From DATIUV01 sp049322755 (lineage in GTDB: Bacteria > Pseudomonadota > Gammaproteobacteria > Burkholderiales > UBA6910): a stretch of DNA of 64,000 nucleotides. The DNA lies in NCBI GenBank assembly GCA_049322755.1, contig JBMOQX010000053.1, positions 62,001 to 126,000 of the forward strand, read 5' to 3'. Below the pieces are notes generated by a model. The model made no database searches, was not told the origin of the DNA, and worked only from the letters and a program-made list of their open reading frames with translations. Of the stretch, positions 8,726 through 18,879 are shown in pieces. The position numbers and the translations under genes were made by a program. How positions within the stretch are numbered: the first letter of the stretch is position 1; the number at the start of each line of letters is the position of its first letter.

Positions 8726-8859
8726 CACCACAGAGGCACAGAGAGAACGGCTTTAACCGCCAAGGACGCGAAGGACGCAAAGAAAGAGGGTGAACTCCTT
8801 CGCGCCCTTTGCGCTGAAAAGCCTTTCGCTCTTCTCTGTGTCTCTGTGCCTCTGTGGTG
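8726..8859. repeat. Large intergenic inverted-repeat element, copy A
   Basis: Two perfect 19-bp arms (CACCACAGAGGCACAGAGA at 8726-8744 and its reverse complement at 8841-8859) enclose a second, imperfect pair of arms built on GGCTTT...AAGGACGCGAAGGA. The whole element could fold as one long stem-loop. It fills the spacer between murA and the next gene. The inner arm sequence returns at 32227-32255 and 33536-33612, so this is a dispersed repeat family. It has no coding capacity and may act as a terminator. Confidence 0.85.
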
Positions 8860-8882
8860 GGTCCTGAAAAAGGGAGCGCGTG

Positions 8883-10172
8883 ATGTCCGACCGCAAGTAC
8901 GGCTTCGGCACCCTGTGCCTGCACGCCGGCCAGATTCCCGATCCGGCCACCGGCGCACGCGCGGTGCCGATCTACCAGACCACGTCCTACGTGTTCGACA
9001 GCGCCGACCACGCCGCGTCGCTGTTCAACCTGCAGACCTTCGGCAACGTCTACACCCGCATCATGAACCCCACCACCGCGGTGTTCGAGGAGCGGGTGGC
9101 GGCGCTGGAGGGCGGGCGCGCGGCGGTGGCGGCGGCCACCGGCCAGGCGGCGGAGATGACGGCGCTGCTGACGCTGTGCAACGCCGGCGACGAGATCGTC
9201 TCGGCCTCCACGCTCTACGGCGGCACCTACACGCTGTTCGGTTTCAACTTCAAGAAGCTGGGCATCGAGGTGAAGTTCGTCGATCCCGAGGACCCGGAGA
9301 ACTTCCGCCGCGCCATCACGCCGAAGACCCGCTGCGTCTACGCCGAGACGCTGGGCAACCCGCTCATCAACGTGCTGGACATCGAGGCGGTGGCCGACAT
9401 CGCCCACGGGGCCGGCATCCCGCTGGTGATCGACAACACCGTGCCGTCGCCCTACCTCTGCCGGCCGATCGAGTGGGGCGCCGACATCGTCGTGCACTCG
9501 GCCACCAAGTACATGGGCGGCCACGGCACCACCATGGGCGGGGTGCTGGTCGAGTCGGGCAAGTTCGACTGGGGCAACGGCAAGTTCCCGGAGATGACGA
9601 CGCCGTCGAAGGGCTACCACGGCGTCATTTTCCACGAGACCTTCGGCGACTTCGGCTACACCATGCGCGCGCGCATGGAGGTGCTGCGCACCTTCGGACC
9701 GGCCCTGTCGCCGATGAACGCCTGGCTGCTGCTGCAGGGACTGGAGACGCTGCACCTGCGCATGGAGCGGCACTGCGCCAACGCGCTGGCGGTGGCGCAG
9801 CACCTCGAGGACCACCCGCTGGTGTCCTGGGTCAGCTATCCGGGGCTGCCGGGCAGCAGGTACTACGACCTGGCCCAGAAGTACCTGCCCAAGGGCGCCA
9901 GCGGCCTGCTCACGTTCGGCGTCAAGGGCGGTATGGACGCCGGGGTGAAGTTCATCGAGGCGGCGCAGTTCATGTCGCATCTCGCCAACATCGGCGACGC
10001 CAAGACGCTGGTGATCCACCCCGCGTCCACCACCCACCGCCAGCTCACCGAGGAGGAGCAGGTCAAGGCCGGCGTCACGCCCGACATGATCCGCATCTCG
10101 GTGGGCATCGAGGACCTCGACGACATCCTCTGGGACATCGATCAGGCGCTGGCGAAGTCGCAGGCCGCGTGA
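8883..10172 (+). CDS. metY: O-acetylhomoserine aminocarboxypropyltransferase (sulfhydrylase)
   Basis: This PLP-dependent Cys/Met-metabolism enzyme makes homocysteine from O-acetylhomoserine and sulfide. The 429-residue protein has YQTTSYVFDS, GNVYTRIMNPT, an ALEGGRAAVAAATGQAAE segment, and HSATKYMGGHGTT with the PLP lysine at residue 209. The MetY-type C-terminus reads VIHPASTTHRQLTEEEQ...ISVGIEDLDDI. I chose the ATG at 8883 because AGGGAG at 8871-8876 fits it; a GTG sits one codon upstream. No SAM riboswitch was seen; the leader is the repeat element. Confidence 0.93.
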   Translation: MSDRKYGFGTLCLHAGQIPDPATGARAVPIYQTTSYVFDSADHAASLFNLQTFGNVYTRIMNPTTAVFEERVAALEGGRAAVAAATGQAAEMTALLTLCNAGDEIVSASTLYGGTYTLFGFNFKKLGIEVKFVDPEDPENFRRAITPKTRCVYAETLGNPLINVLDIEAVADIAHGAGIPLVIDNTVPSPYLCRPIEWGADIVVHSATKYMGGHGTTMGGVLVESGKFDWGNGKFPEMTTPSKGYHGVIFHETFGDFGYTMRARMEVLRTFGPALSPMNAWLLLQGLETLHLRMERHCANALAVAQHLEDHPLVSWVSYPGLPGSRYYDLAQKYLPKGASGLLTFGVKGGMDAGVKFIEAAQFMSHLANIGDAKTLVIHPASTTHRQLTEEEQVKAGVTPDMIRISVGIEDLDDILWDIDQALAKSQAA

Positions 10173-10227
10173 TTCCGGCCCGTCCTTCGGCGCCGGGCTA
10201 CGGCAGGTGAAGCCGCGCAGCCGGGCC

Positions 10228-12048
<1,821 letters not shown>

Positions 12049-12104
12049 TGCTGCGCCGCCGCCGTCCTGCCCGTGGGTCGCGTCTGGCGCCGAAAATTCC
12101 ACCA

Positions 12105-13193
12105 TCAACGAATTGCCGGATTCCTCAGCGTCAGCAGCGCTTCCAGGATCTCGGCGCCCTCGGTGTTGCCCGTGGGCTCGGGGCGCCGGGGAGCCGGGGC
12201 TGACCACAGCGCGTCGAGCATTTCTGCGACCGCTCCCGATTCCAGCTCGTCGCGGCTGACCACGCGCACCCGGGTGTGGGTTTTCAGCCACTCCAGCAGG
12301 TGCGGCGCCTCCGGCCAGTCGGGGCGCTCCAGCGTCAGCACCGGCACCCCCGCACACGCGGCTTCGACGAAGGTGCCGTAGCCGGGCTTGGTGACGACGG
12401 CGTCGGTGGAGGCGACGAGATCGCCGAACGACCAGCCGAGCGACTCGAAGGCCGTCGCGTCTGGACGCCGCGCGTGCCAGTCCCGCGGCACCAGCCAGCC
12501 CAGGCCGTCGCGTGAAGGCCAGCGTCCGATGTCGAGCCGCGTCGGGATGCCGCCCAGTGCCACCAGCACGACGCGCGCGTTCGCGTCTACGTCCAGTCGC
12601 TCGCGCAGCTCAGACCGCCGCTCCCGGCCGAGCCGCGCCACCGGCCCGATGATCGGCCCCGCGATCTCCGGCATCGGCATCCCCGGCGTGAGCTTGAGGA
12701 ACAGGCTGGCGCTCCGGTAGGCGTTCAGCATCTGCTGGCGGACGGCGCCCGTGCCGGGCAGGTGGCCGCAGTAGCGCCGGTAGATCTCCGCCCAGTGGAA
12801 CGATCCCAGCGCGGCAGCCGGCACGCCGGCCGCGCCCGCCGCCGCCAGCGAGAGGTAGCCCATCGCCGAGAGCACGAGGTCGGGCCGCAGGGCGCGGATC
12901 GCGGCGGCGTCTTCGGCAACTCGCGCGGCCCAGTCGGCGTGCAGATCGGCGTAGGCGCGGGCCGTCGCCGCGACGTCGACGCCCAGCGCATCGCGCATGA
13001 CGGGGACGATGTCGCCCGTGCGCCCGATGTGCTGGAACTCGCCGGCCAGGTGCGCCGCCAGCACCGCCGCCGGCAGCGGGCTGCGAACGGTCAGGCGCAG
13101 CTCCGGGAGCGATGCGCGCAGCACGTTGACCACCGGCGCCGCCTGCGCCAGGTGGCCGTAGCCGTGGGGGGAGACGTCGAGGAGCAGTCGCAT
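12105..13193 (-). CDS. Glycosyltransferase-like protein (GT-B fold, MurG/UGT-related)
   Basis: The 362-residue protein opens with LLLDVSPHGYGHLAQAAPV, the glycine/histidine loop of GT-B glycosyltransferases. Near its end it has VVTKPGYGTFVEAACAGVPVL, which resembles the nucleotide-sugar binding motif of MurG and UGT-type enzymes. No signal peptide or membrane helix is visible. The gene is convergent with recQ and divergent from putA. Donor and acceptor are unknown, and a non-catalytic role cannot be excluded. Confidence 0.75.
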   Translation of the reverse strand: MRLLLDVSPHGYGHLAQAAPVVNVLRASLPELRLTVRSPLPAAVLAAHLAGEFQHIGRTGDIVPVMRDALGVDVAATARAYADLHADWAARVAEDAAAIRALRPDLVLSAMGYLSLAAAGAAGVPAAALGSFHWAEIYRRYCGHLPGTGAVRQQMLNAYRSASLFLKLTPGMPMPEIAGPIIGPVARLGRERRSELRERLDVDANARVVLVALGGIPTRLDIGRWPSRDGLGWLVPRDWHARRPDATAFESLGWSFGDLVASTDAVVTKPGYGTFVEAACAGVPVLTLERPDWPEAPHLLEWLKTHTRVRVVSRDELESGAVAEMLDALWSAPAPRRPEPTGNTEGAEILEALLTLRNPAIR

Positions 13194-13218
13194 CGGCAGC
13201 CGGGCGGAATTTTACGCC

Positions 13219-13224
13219 TAGAAT
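13219..13224 (+). promoter_or_regulatory. -10-like hexamer (TAGAAT) before putA
   Basis: TAGAAT sits 36 bp before the putA ATG in the 67-bp spacer shared with the divergent glycosyltransferase gene. No strong -35 box is visible. Confidence 0.4.
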
Positions 13225-13260
13225 GGAACCGAACCCCGGAGACGCTGCGGGAGCGGGACG

Positions 13261-16200
13261 ATGGAGTTGCTGGGCATGGCGTTTGACGACGCCGGACCGC
13301 CGCGGGAACGGCTGCGCCGCGCGTTCCTGGCGCCCGAGAGCGAGCGCATCCTCGACTTGGCGCGGGAGGCGATGCTGGACGAGCCCCGGCGCGAGGCGGT
13401 GCGGGCCCGCGCGGCGGCACTGGTGGGCGGGGTGCGCAGGCGGCAGGGCGAGTCCGGGCTGGACGCATTCCTGCGCGAGTACGATCTGTCGTCGCAGGAG
13501 GGGGTGGTGCTCATGTGCCTGGCCGAGGCGCTGCTGCGCATCCCCGACGACGCCACCGCCGACAGCCTGATCCGCGACAAGCTGCCGCAGGGCGACTGGG
13601 AAAGGCACCTGCGGCGATCACCGTCGTTCTTCGTCAATGCGTCGACGTTCGGCCTGCTGCTCACCGGGCGCCTGGTCCGGCTCGAGACCGAGCCGGGCGG
13701 CGTGCTGACCGGGGCGCTGAAGCGCATCGCCAGCCGCGGCGGCGAGCCGCTGGTGCGGCGGGCGCTGCGGGCGGCGATGGCGATCCTTGCCCGTCAGTTC
13801 GTGATGGGTGAGACCATCGGCGACGCGCTGGAGCGCCGCGATCCGTCGCCGCTTACCCGCTATTCGTTCGACATGCTGGGCGAGGCGGCGCTCACCGCCG
13901 CCGACGCGGAACGCTACCGCGCGGCGTACGCGGCGGCGATCGACGCCCTGGCGGCGGCCGGTGCTGGCGGCGGCATCCGGGCGCCGCTGGGACTCTCGAT
14001 CAAGCTCTCCGCACTGCACCCCCGCTACGAGTTCTCGCAGCGCGAACGGGTGCTGGCCGAGCTGGTGCCGCGGCTGGCGGACCTGGCGGCCAAGGCGCGC
14101 GACGCCGGGCTGGTGGTGACGCTGGACGCGGAGGAAAGCGAGCGGCTGGAGCTGATGCTGGAGGTCTACGCCGCGGTGTTCGCGCGCGCAGAACTCGCCG
14201 GATGGGAAGGTTTCGGGCTCGCGGTGCAGGCCTACCAGAAACGGGCGCCGGAAGCCGTCGACTGGCTGGCCGAGCTGGCGCGGGGGGCGGGCCGGCGCGT
14301 TCCGCTGCGGCTGGTGAAGGGCGCGTACTGGGACACCGAGATCAAGCGCGCGCAGGTGCTGGGGCTGGATGGCTATCCCGTGTACACCCGCAAGCGGCAC
14401 ACCGATGTCTCCTATCTGGCGTGCGCGCGGCGGCTGCTGGCGGCCGAGGACGCCTTCTTCCCCCAGTTCGCCACCCACAACGCGCACACCATCGCCTGGA
14501 TCCTGGAGCACAGCCGCGATCCCGCGCGCTTCGAGTTCCAGCGACTCCACGGCATGGGCGAGGCGCTGTACCGTGAAGTGCAGGCGCTCGCCCCGATCCC
14601 GTGCCGCGTCTACGCGCCGGTGGGCAGCTTCGACGCGCTGCTGCCTTACCTGGTGCGGCGCCTGCTGGAGAACGGCGCCAACACGTCGTTCGTCAACCGC
14701 ATCGGCCAGCCGGACGTGGCGATGGAGCGCCTGACCGAGGACCCGGTGGAACGGGTGCGCCGCGACGGCGGCGCGCCGCACCCGGCGATCCCGCCGCCGC
14801 TGCGGCTGTTCACCGACCGCCTCAATTCCCGCGGCATCGGCTTCAGCGATCCGGTCGCGCTGGCGCAGCTGGAGCGCGGCGTGCGCCGGGCGCTGGAGCA
14901 GCCCTGGCGCGCGGCGCCCATCGTCGGCGGCGAGGTCGGGAAGGGTGAAGGAAGGGCGGTGCGCGATCCCGCCGACCGGCGCCGCACCGTCGGCCAGGTG
15001 GTGGAGGCGTCGGACGCCGCCGCGGAGCGGGCGCTGCGGCTCGCACGCGCGGCCGCGCCGGGATGGGCGGCGACGCCGGCGGAAGAGCGGGCCGCCATCC
15101 TGCGTCGCGCGGCGGACCGGCTGGAGGCGAGCCGCGACGAGCTGATGGCGCGCATCGCGCGTGAGGGCGGCCGCACCCTGCCCGACGCGCTGGGCGAGGT
15201 CCGGGAAGCGGCGGATTTCTGCCGCTACTACGCCCGCGAGGCGAAGCGGCTCCTGGGCGAGGAGCTGGAGCTGCCGGGTCCGACCGGAGAGGCCAACCGG
15301 CTGCGGCTCGCCGCGCGCGGCACGTTCGCGTGCATCAGCCCGTGGAACTTCCCGCTGGCGATCTTCGTCGGTCAGATCGCCGCCGCGCTGGCAGCCGGCA
15401 ACTGCGTGGTGGCAAAGCCGGCGCCGCAGACGCCGCTGACCGGCTTCCGCGCGGTCGAGCTGCTGCTGGAAGCCGGCGTCCCGCCCGGGGTGCTGCACTT
15501 TCTCCCCGGCGGCGGCGATCTCGGCGCGCGGCTGGTGGCCGACCCCGCGGTCGACGGCGTCGCCTTCACCGGATCGGTGGCGACGGGCCGCGCGATCGCC
15601 GCCGCGCGGGCGCAGCGCCCGGGGCCGCTGATCCCGCTGATCGCCGAGACCGGCGGCCTGAACGCGATGATCGTGGACAGCTCCGCCCTCGCCGAGCAGG
15701 TGGTGGCGGACGCGCTCGCCTCCGGCTTCAACAGCGCCGGCCAGCGCTGCAGCGCGCTGCGCCTGCTGTTCATCCAGGAAGACGTCGCCGAGCGGACGCT
15801 GGATCTGCTCGCGGGCGCCGCCGCCGAACTGCGCCTGGGCGATCCGCTCGATCTTGCCACCGACGTCGGCCCGGTGATCGACGAAGCGGCCCGCGAGCGG
15901 CTCCAGCGGCACGCCGCGCGGATGGAGCGGGAGGCGCGCCTCGTCGGCCAGGCGGCGCCGCCGGCCGCGCCGCACGGCGTCTTTTTCGCGCCGAGGATCT
16001 TCGAGATTCCCTCGCCCGCCAGCGTCCGGGAGGAGGTGTTCGGGCCGATCATGCACGCGCTGCGCTGGAAGGCCGGCGAGCTGGACCGGGTGGTGGACGC
16101 GGTCAACGCCACCGGCTACGGCCTCACGCTGGGCGTGCACAGCCGCATCGAGGCCCACGTGCGGCAGGTGATCGCGCGCGCCCGCGTGGGCAACTGCTAC

Positions 16201-16389
16201 GTGAATCGCAACATGATCGGCGCTGTCGTCGGCTCCCAGCCCTTCGGCGGCGAGGGGCTGTCCGGCACCGGCCCCAAGGCCGGCGGACCGTACACGCTGC
16301 CGCGCTACGCGGTGGAACGGGCGGTGTGCGTCAACACCGCGGCGGGCGGCGGCAACCCGGATCTGCTGCGCCAGGCGGACGACGACTAG
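13261..16389 (+). CDS. putA: PutA, proline dehydrogenase / P5C dehydrogenase
   Basis: PutA oxidises proline to glutamate in two steps, FAD-dependent and then NAD-dependent, at the membrane face. The 1042-residue protein lacks the N-terminal ribbon-helix-helix DNA-binding domain of E. coli PutA, so it should not repress its own gene. The proline dehydrogenase barrel shows LVKGAYWDTEIKRAQ and YPVYTRKRHTDVSYLACA. The aldehyde dehydrogenase half shows CISPWNFPLAIFVGQ, LIAETGGLNAMIVD and SAGQRCSALR with the catalytic Cys at residue 830. The end retains PFGGEGLSGTGPKAGGP. Glutamate uptake genes lie 17 kb downstream. Confidence 0.96.
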   Translation: MELLGMAFDDAGPPRERLRRAFLAPESERILDLAREAMLDEPRREAVRARAAALVGGVRRRQGESGLDAFLREYDLSSQEGVVLMCLAEALLRIPDDATADSLIRDKLPQGDWERHLRRSPSFFVNASTFGLLLTGRLVRLETEPGGVLTGALKRIASRGGEPLVRRALRAAMAILARQFVMGETIGDALERRDPSPLTRYSFDMLGEAALTAADAERYRAAYAAAIDALAAAGAGGGIRAPLGLSIKLSALHPRYEFSQRERVLAELVPRLADLAAKARDAGLVVTLDAEESERLELMLEVYAAVFARAELAGWEGFGLAVQAYQKRAPEAVDWLAELARGAGRRVPLRLVKGAYWDTEIKRAQVLGLDGYPVYTRKRHTDVSYLACARRLLAAEDAFFPQFATHNAHTIAWILEHSRDPARFEFQRLHGMGEALYREVQALAPIPCRVYAPVGSFDALLPYLVRRLLENGANTSFVNRIGQPDVAMERLTEDPVERVRRDGGAPHPAIPPPLRLFTDRLNSRGIGFSDPVALAQLERGVRRALEQPWRAAPIVGGEVGKGEGRAVRDPADRRRTVGQVVEASDAAAERALRLARAAAPGWAATPAEERAAILRRAADRLEASRDELMARIAREGGRTLPDALGEVREAADFCRYYAREAKRLLGEELELPGPTGEANRLRLAARGTFACISPWNFPLAIFVGQIAAALAAGNCVVAKPAPQTPLTGFRAVELLLEAGVPPGVLHFLPGGGDLGARLVADPAVDGVAFTGSVATGRAIAAARAQRPGPLIPLIAETGGLNAMIVDSSALAEQVVADALASGFNSAGQRCSALRLLFIQEDVAERTLDLLAGAAAELRLGDPLDLATDVGPVIDEAARERLQRHAARMEREARLVGQAAPPAAPHGVFFAPRIFEIPSPASVREEVFGPIMHALRWKAGELDRVVDAVNATGYGLTLGVHSRIEAHVRQVIARARVGNCYVNRNMIGAVVGSQPFGGEGLSGTGPKAGGPYTLPRYAVERAVCVNTAAGGGNPDLLRQADDD

Positions 16390-16477
16390 GTCATGCGGGG
16401 CTTGCGGTTGCGGAAAAGCATGCGCCTGAGATGGCCCGCGAGGCAACGCCGATCGTGTCAAGCGGCTCAGTATGCTT

Positions 16478-17146
16478 TCAGCGCAGCCGGCTACGGAACC
16501 TCACGAGAGTCAAGACCACGCCGCCCGATGCGAGGAGCAGCAAAGACGCCGGCTCCGGGACGGTGTTCTGCGTTTCTATTTGCACCCTTGCCACAAAGTT
16601 ATGGTTTTGTCCAAACACCGGGAAGTTGTCCGCAGCCGCCACTGCGATCAGGTTGACGCCCTGAACGAGAAACGAAGCAACGTCGATCGGTCCGAAATTC
16701 TGCGCAAAGCCGTTATGGTCACTGAACACGAGACTGCCGTTCACGTAGATGTCGGCGTCATCGTCTACTCCGCCGCTCAGGACGGCAGACGATACCGGAT
16801 CCGATATCGTGAACGTCTTTCTCAGCCAGGCGAATTGTGTGGCCGAAAATTGTCCGTCGTACCAGATGCAATCCGCACCGCTTTGGCACGCAGGGACGTT
16901 TACGGTTGCGTTGATCCAGCCTGTCGTGTCGAACGACGCATCGGAATTCCATGCGGGAGCCGGGGCCGAGTTCGTCGCGAGCCACGAACTATCGGTATTG
17001 ACAGTCAAAAGCGTGGCAGTCGCTGGGGACGCAGCCGCCATTGTCATCGCGAAAGCGAGTGGGAGCACCTTCGCCCGTGCGATTCCTTTTAGGAAAGTGT
17101 GCTCACGGTTGTCGTTCGAATGCGGAGAATTCCAAGTTTTGTTCAT
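16478..17146 (-). CDS. PEP-CTERM sorting-domain protein
   Basis: This 222-residue exported protein starts at the ATG at 17146, preceded by an AAAGGGGGG ribosome binding site; upstream in-frame ATGs lack one. A signal peptide (KVLPLAFAMTMAAASPATA) leads to a beta-rich body with FDTTGWINATVNV, ADIYVNGSLVFSDHNG and VNLIAVAAADN, reminiscent of galactose-binding-like domains. The C-terminus is a textbook PEP-CTERM signal: VPEPASLLLLASGGVVLTLV, then a basic cluster. Such proteins are processed by exosortase and linked to exopolysaccharide and floc formation. A sigma-54 promoter lies upstream. Base composition is less GC-rich than in neighbouring genes. Confidence 0.92.
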   Translation of the reverse strand: MNKTWNSPHSNDNREHTFLKGIARAKVLPLAFAMTMAAASPATATLLTVNTDSSWLATNSAPAPAWNSDASFDTTGWINATVNVPACQSGADCIWYDGQFSATQFAWLRKTFTISDPVSSAVLSGGVDDDADIYVNGSLVFSDHNGFAQNFGPIDVASFLVQGVNLIAVAAADNFPVFGQNHNFVARVQIETQNTVPEPASLLLLASGGVVLTLVRFRSRLR

Positions 17147-17228
17147 TACGCGACCCCCCTTTTCCATTGAGGCGTTTGTCCGCTTTCCTAAGTCCCTTCG
17201 AAAAACCATGGGCTTGCGATGACGTGGA

Positions 17229-17244
17229 GGCAAGATTGGTACCA
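17229..17244 (-). promoter_or_regulatory. Sigma-54 (-24/-12) promoter of the PEP-CTERM gene
   Basis: On the minus strand the sequence reads TGGTACCAATCTTGCC, which fits TGGYACR-N4-TTGC with the invariant GG and GC exactly 10 bp apart. Transcription would start near 17218 and leave a leader of about 70 nt before the ATG at 17146. Sigma-54 control of PEP-CTERM genes through the PrsK/PrsR two-component pair is established for this protein class. Confidence 0.8.
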
Positions 17245-17449
17245 AAACCATATGTCATTGATGTATATGTTCTTATTATCCATGACGCCGGAAAGGGTGT
17301 CGGTGTGTAAAAAAAATCGGCAGAATTGCAGCTTGGCGGACAGCGCAAATAATGAACGAAGAGACAGATGACATCCGCGATTTGGGAAGCAACGGCCTGC
17401 GTTCAACAGGTTGTAAGCGCCGTGAGCGCCGAACCGGGGTTTGAATCGG

Positions 17450-17498
17450 TGTAAGGAAGCCCGACAACTTTATGCGCGCGCCATGTCGGATGCCGACG
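17450..17498. promoter_or_regulatory. Two related imperfect palindromes, candidate enhancer sites
   Basis: TGTAAGGAAGCCCGACA (17450-17466) and TGTCGGATGCCGACG (17484-17498) share the layout TGT-N2-GG-N3-CCGAC and start 34 bp apart. They lie about 220-250 bp upstream of the sigma-54 promoter, a normal distance for a bacterial enhancer-binding protein. Assignment to a PrsR-type activator is inference. Confidence 0.35.
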
Positions 17499-17676
17499 TC
17501 ATTTCACGCTGTTTCGTCACGGTAGCCGGTTTCGACACGAAACAATGATAGGAAGATCGATTTCGCGTGCTTCAGCGGTTCACGCCGGCCACAACCATTG
17601 CGCGTCCACCGCGTCTGACCCGGTCCGCGGCGCGACGGTAGGCTGACCGCTTTTTTCTCACTGGCGGGAGCAGTCC

Positions 17677-18873
17677 ATGGCCGGCACCGGGCCGCTGCAG
17701 GGCATCAAGGTGATCGAGCTCGGCACGCTGATCGCAGGCCCGTTCTGCGGCCGGCTGCTGGCCGAGTTCGGCGCCGAGGTGATCAAGATCGAACCGCCGG
17801 GCGAGGGCGACCCGCTGCGCAAGTGGCGCAAGCTCCACAACGGCACCTCGCTGTGGTGGTACGTCCAGGGCCGCAACAAGAAGTCGGTGACGGTGAACCT
17901 GCGCAGTGCCGAGGGCCAGGAGATCGTGCGCCGCCTGGCCCGCGACGCCGACATCGTGGTGGAGAACTTCCGCCCCGGCGCGATGGAGAAATGGAACCTG
18001 GGCTGGGAGCGGCTTTCCGCCGTGAACCCCGGCCTGGTGATGGTGCGCATCTCGGGCTACGGCCAGACCGGGCCGTACCGCGACCGGCCCGGCTTCGGCG
18101 CCATCGGCGAGTCGATGGGCGGGCTGCGGCATCTCACCGGCTTTCCCGACCAGCCGCCGGTGCGGGTGGGCGTTTCCATCGGCGACTCGATCGCGGCGCT
18201 GCACGGCGCGATCGGCGCGTTGATGGCGCTGCGCCACCGCGAGGTCAACGGCGGCAAGGGACAGGTGGTGGACGTGGCGCTCTACGAGTCGGTGTTCAAC
18301 CTGATGGAGAGCCTGCTGCCGGAGTACGACCTGACCGGCTTCGTGCGCAACCGCAGCGGCTCGTCGCTGCCGGGGATCGTGCCCTCCAACACCTATCCGT
18401 GCCGCGACGGCAAGTACGTCGTGATCGGCGCCAACGCCGATTCCATCTTCAAGCGCATGATGACCGCCATCGGGCGCCTGGACCTGGCCGACGACCCGGA
18501 GCTGAAGCACAACGATGGCCGCGTTGCCCACACCGAGCGCATCGAGACGGCGATCTCCGACTGGACCCGCGCCCACGATCTGGAGCACGTGCTCGACGTG
18601 CTGGAGAAAGCGGACGTGCCATCGGGGCGCATCTACGACATCGCCGAGATCGTCGCCGACCCCCACTACCGGGCGCGCAACATGTTCGAGCAGGTGCGGC
18701 TGCCCGACGGCCAGCCGCTCAAGCTGCCGGCGATCGTGCCCAAGCTCTCCGGTACCCCGGGTCAAACCGAGTGGGTCGGTCCGGCGCTGGGCGAGCACAC
18801 CGATGCCGTGCTGGGAGCGCTCGGTTACGACGTGGCGGCGCGCGCCGCGCTGCGGGCCGCCGGTGTCGTGTGA
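17677..18873 (+). CDS. Class III CoA-transferase (CaiB/BaiF family)
   Basis: This cytoplasmic enzyme moves CoA between carboxylic acids. The 398-residue protein has the family N-terminus GIKVIELGTLIAGPFCGRLL, the segment ADIVVENFRPGAMEKW, the ISGYGQTGPYRDRPGF loop, and VSIGDSIAAL with the catalytic aspartate at residue 170, matching Asp169 of formyl-CoA transferase. It is convergent with the catabolic operon that ends 6 bp beyond its stop. This suggests a role in activating or recycling an acid made in that pathway, which is inference. Confidence 0.94.
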   Translation: MAGTGPLQGIKVIELGTLIAGPFCGRLLAEFGAEVIKIEPPGEGDPLRKWRKLHNGTSLWWYVQGRNKKSVTVNLRSAEGQEIVRRLARDADIVVENFRPGAMEKWNLGWERLSAVNPGLVMVRISGYGQTGPYRDRPGFGAIGESMGGLRHLTGFPDQPPVRVGVSIGDSIAALHGAIGALMALRHREVNGGKGQVVDVALYESVFNLMESLLPEYDLTGFVRNRSGSSLPGIVPSNTYPCRDGKYVVIGANADSIFKRMMTAIGRLDLADDPELKHNDGRVAHTERIETAISDWTRAHDLEHVLDVLEKADVPSGRIYDIAEIVADPHYRARNMFEQVRLPDGQPLKLPAIVPKLSGTPGQTEWVGPALGEHTDAVLGALGYDVAARAALRAAGVV

Positions 18874-18879
18874 CGGCGG

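Larger units (their letters stand above)
17147..17676. other. 530-bp intergenic regulatory region, AT-richer than surroundings
   Basis: No gene is supported here. The half next to the PEP-CTERM gene is notably AT-rich and holds a sigma-54 promoter on the minus strand. Further upstream lie two related imperfect palindromes. A short A-tract (around 17309-17316) lies between promoter and palindromes. Nothing clear was found for the plus-strand CoA-transferase gene apart from the run up to its ATG. Confidence 0.6.

Noticed and set aside
8717..8882. SAM or other riboswitch upstream of the O-acetylhomoserine sulfhydrylase
   Set aside because: The leader is occupied by the inverted-repeat element, and no riboswitch core was recognised.
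13618..16461. 947-codon minus-strand open frame
   Set aside because: It is antisense to putA, whose two enzymatic domains are fully conserved on the plus strand.
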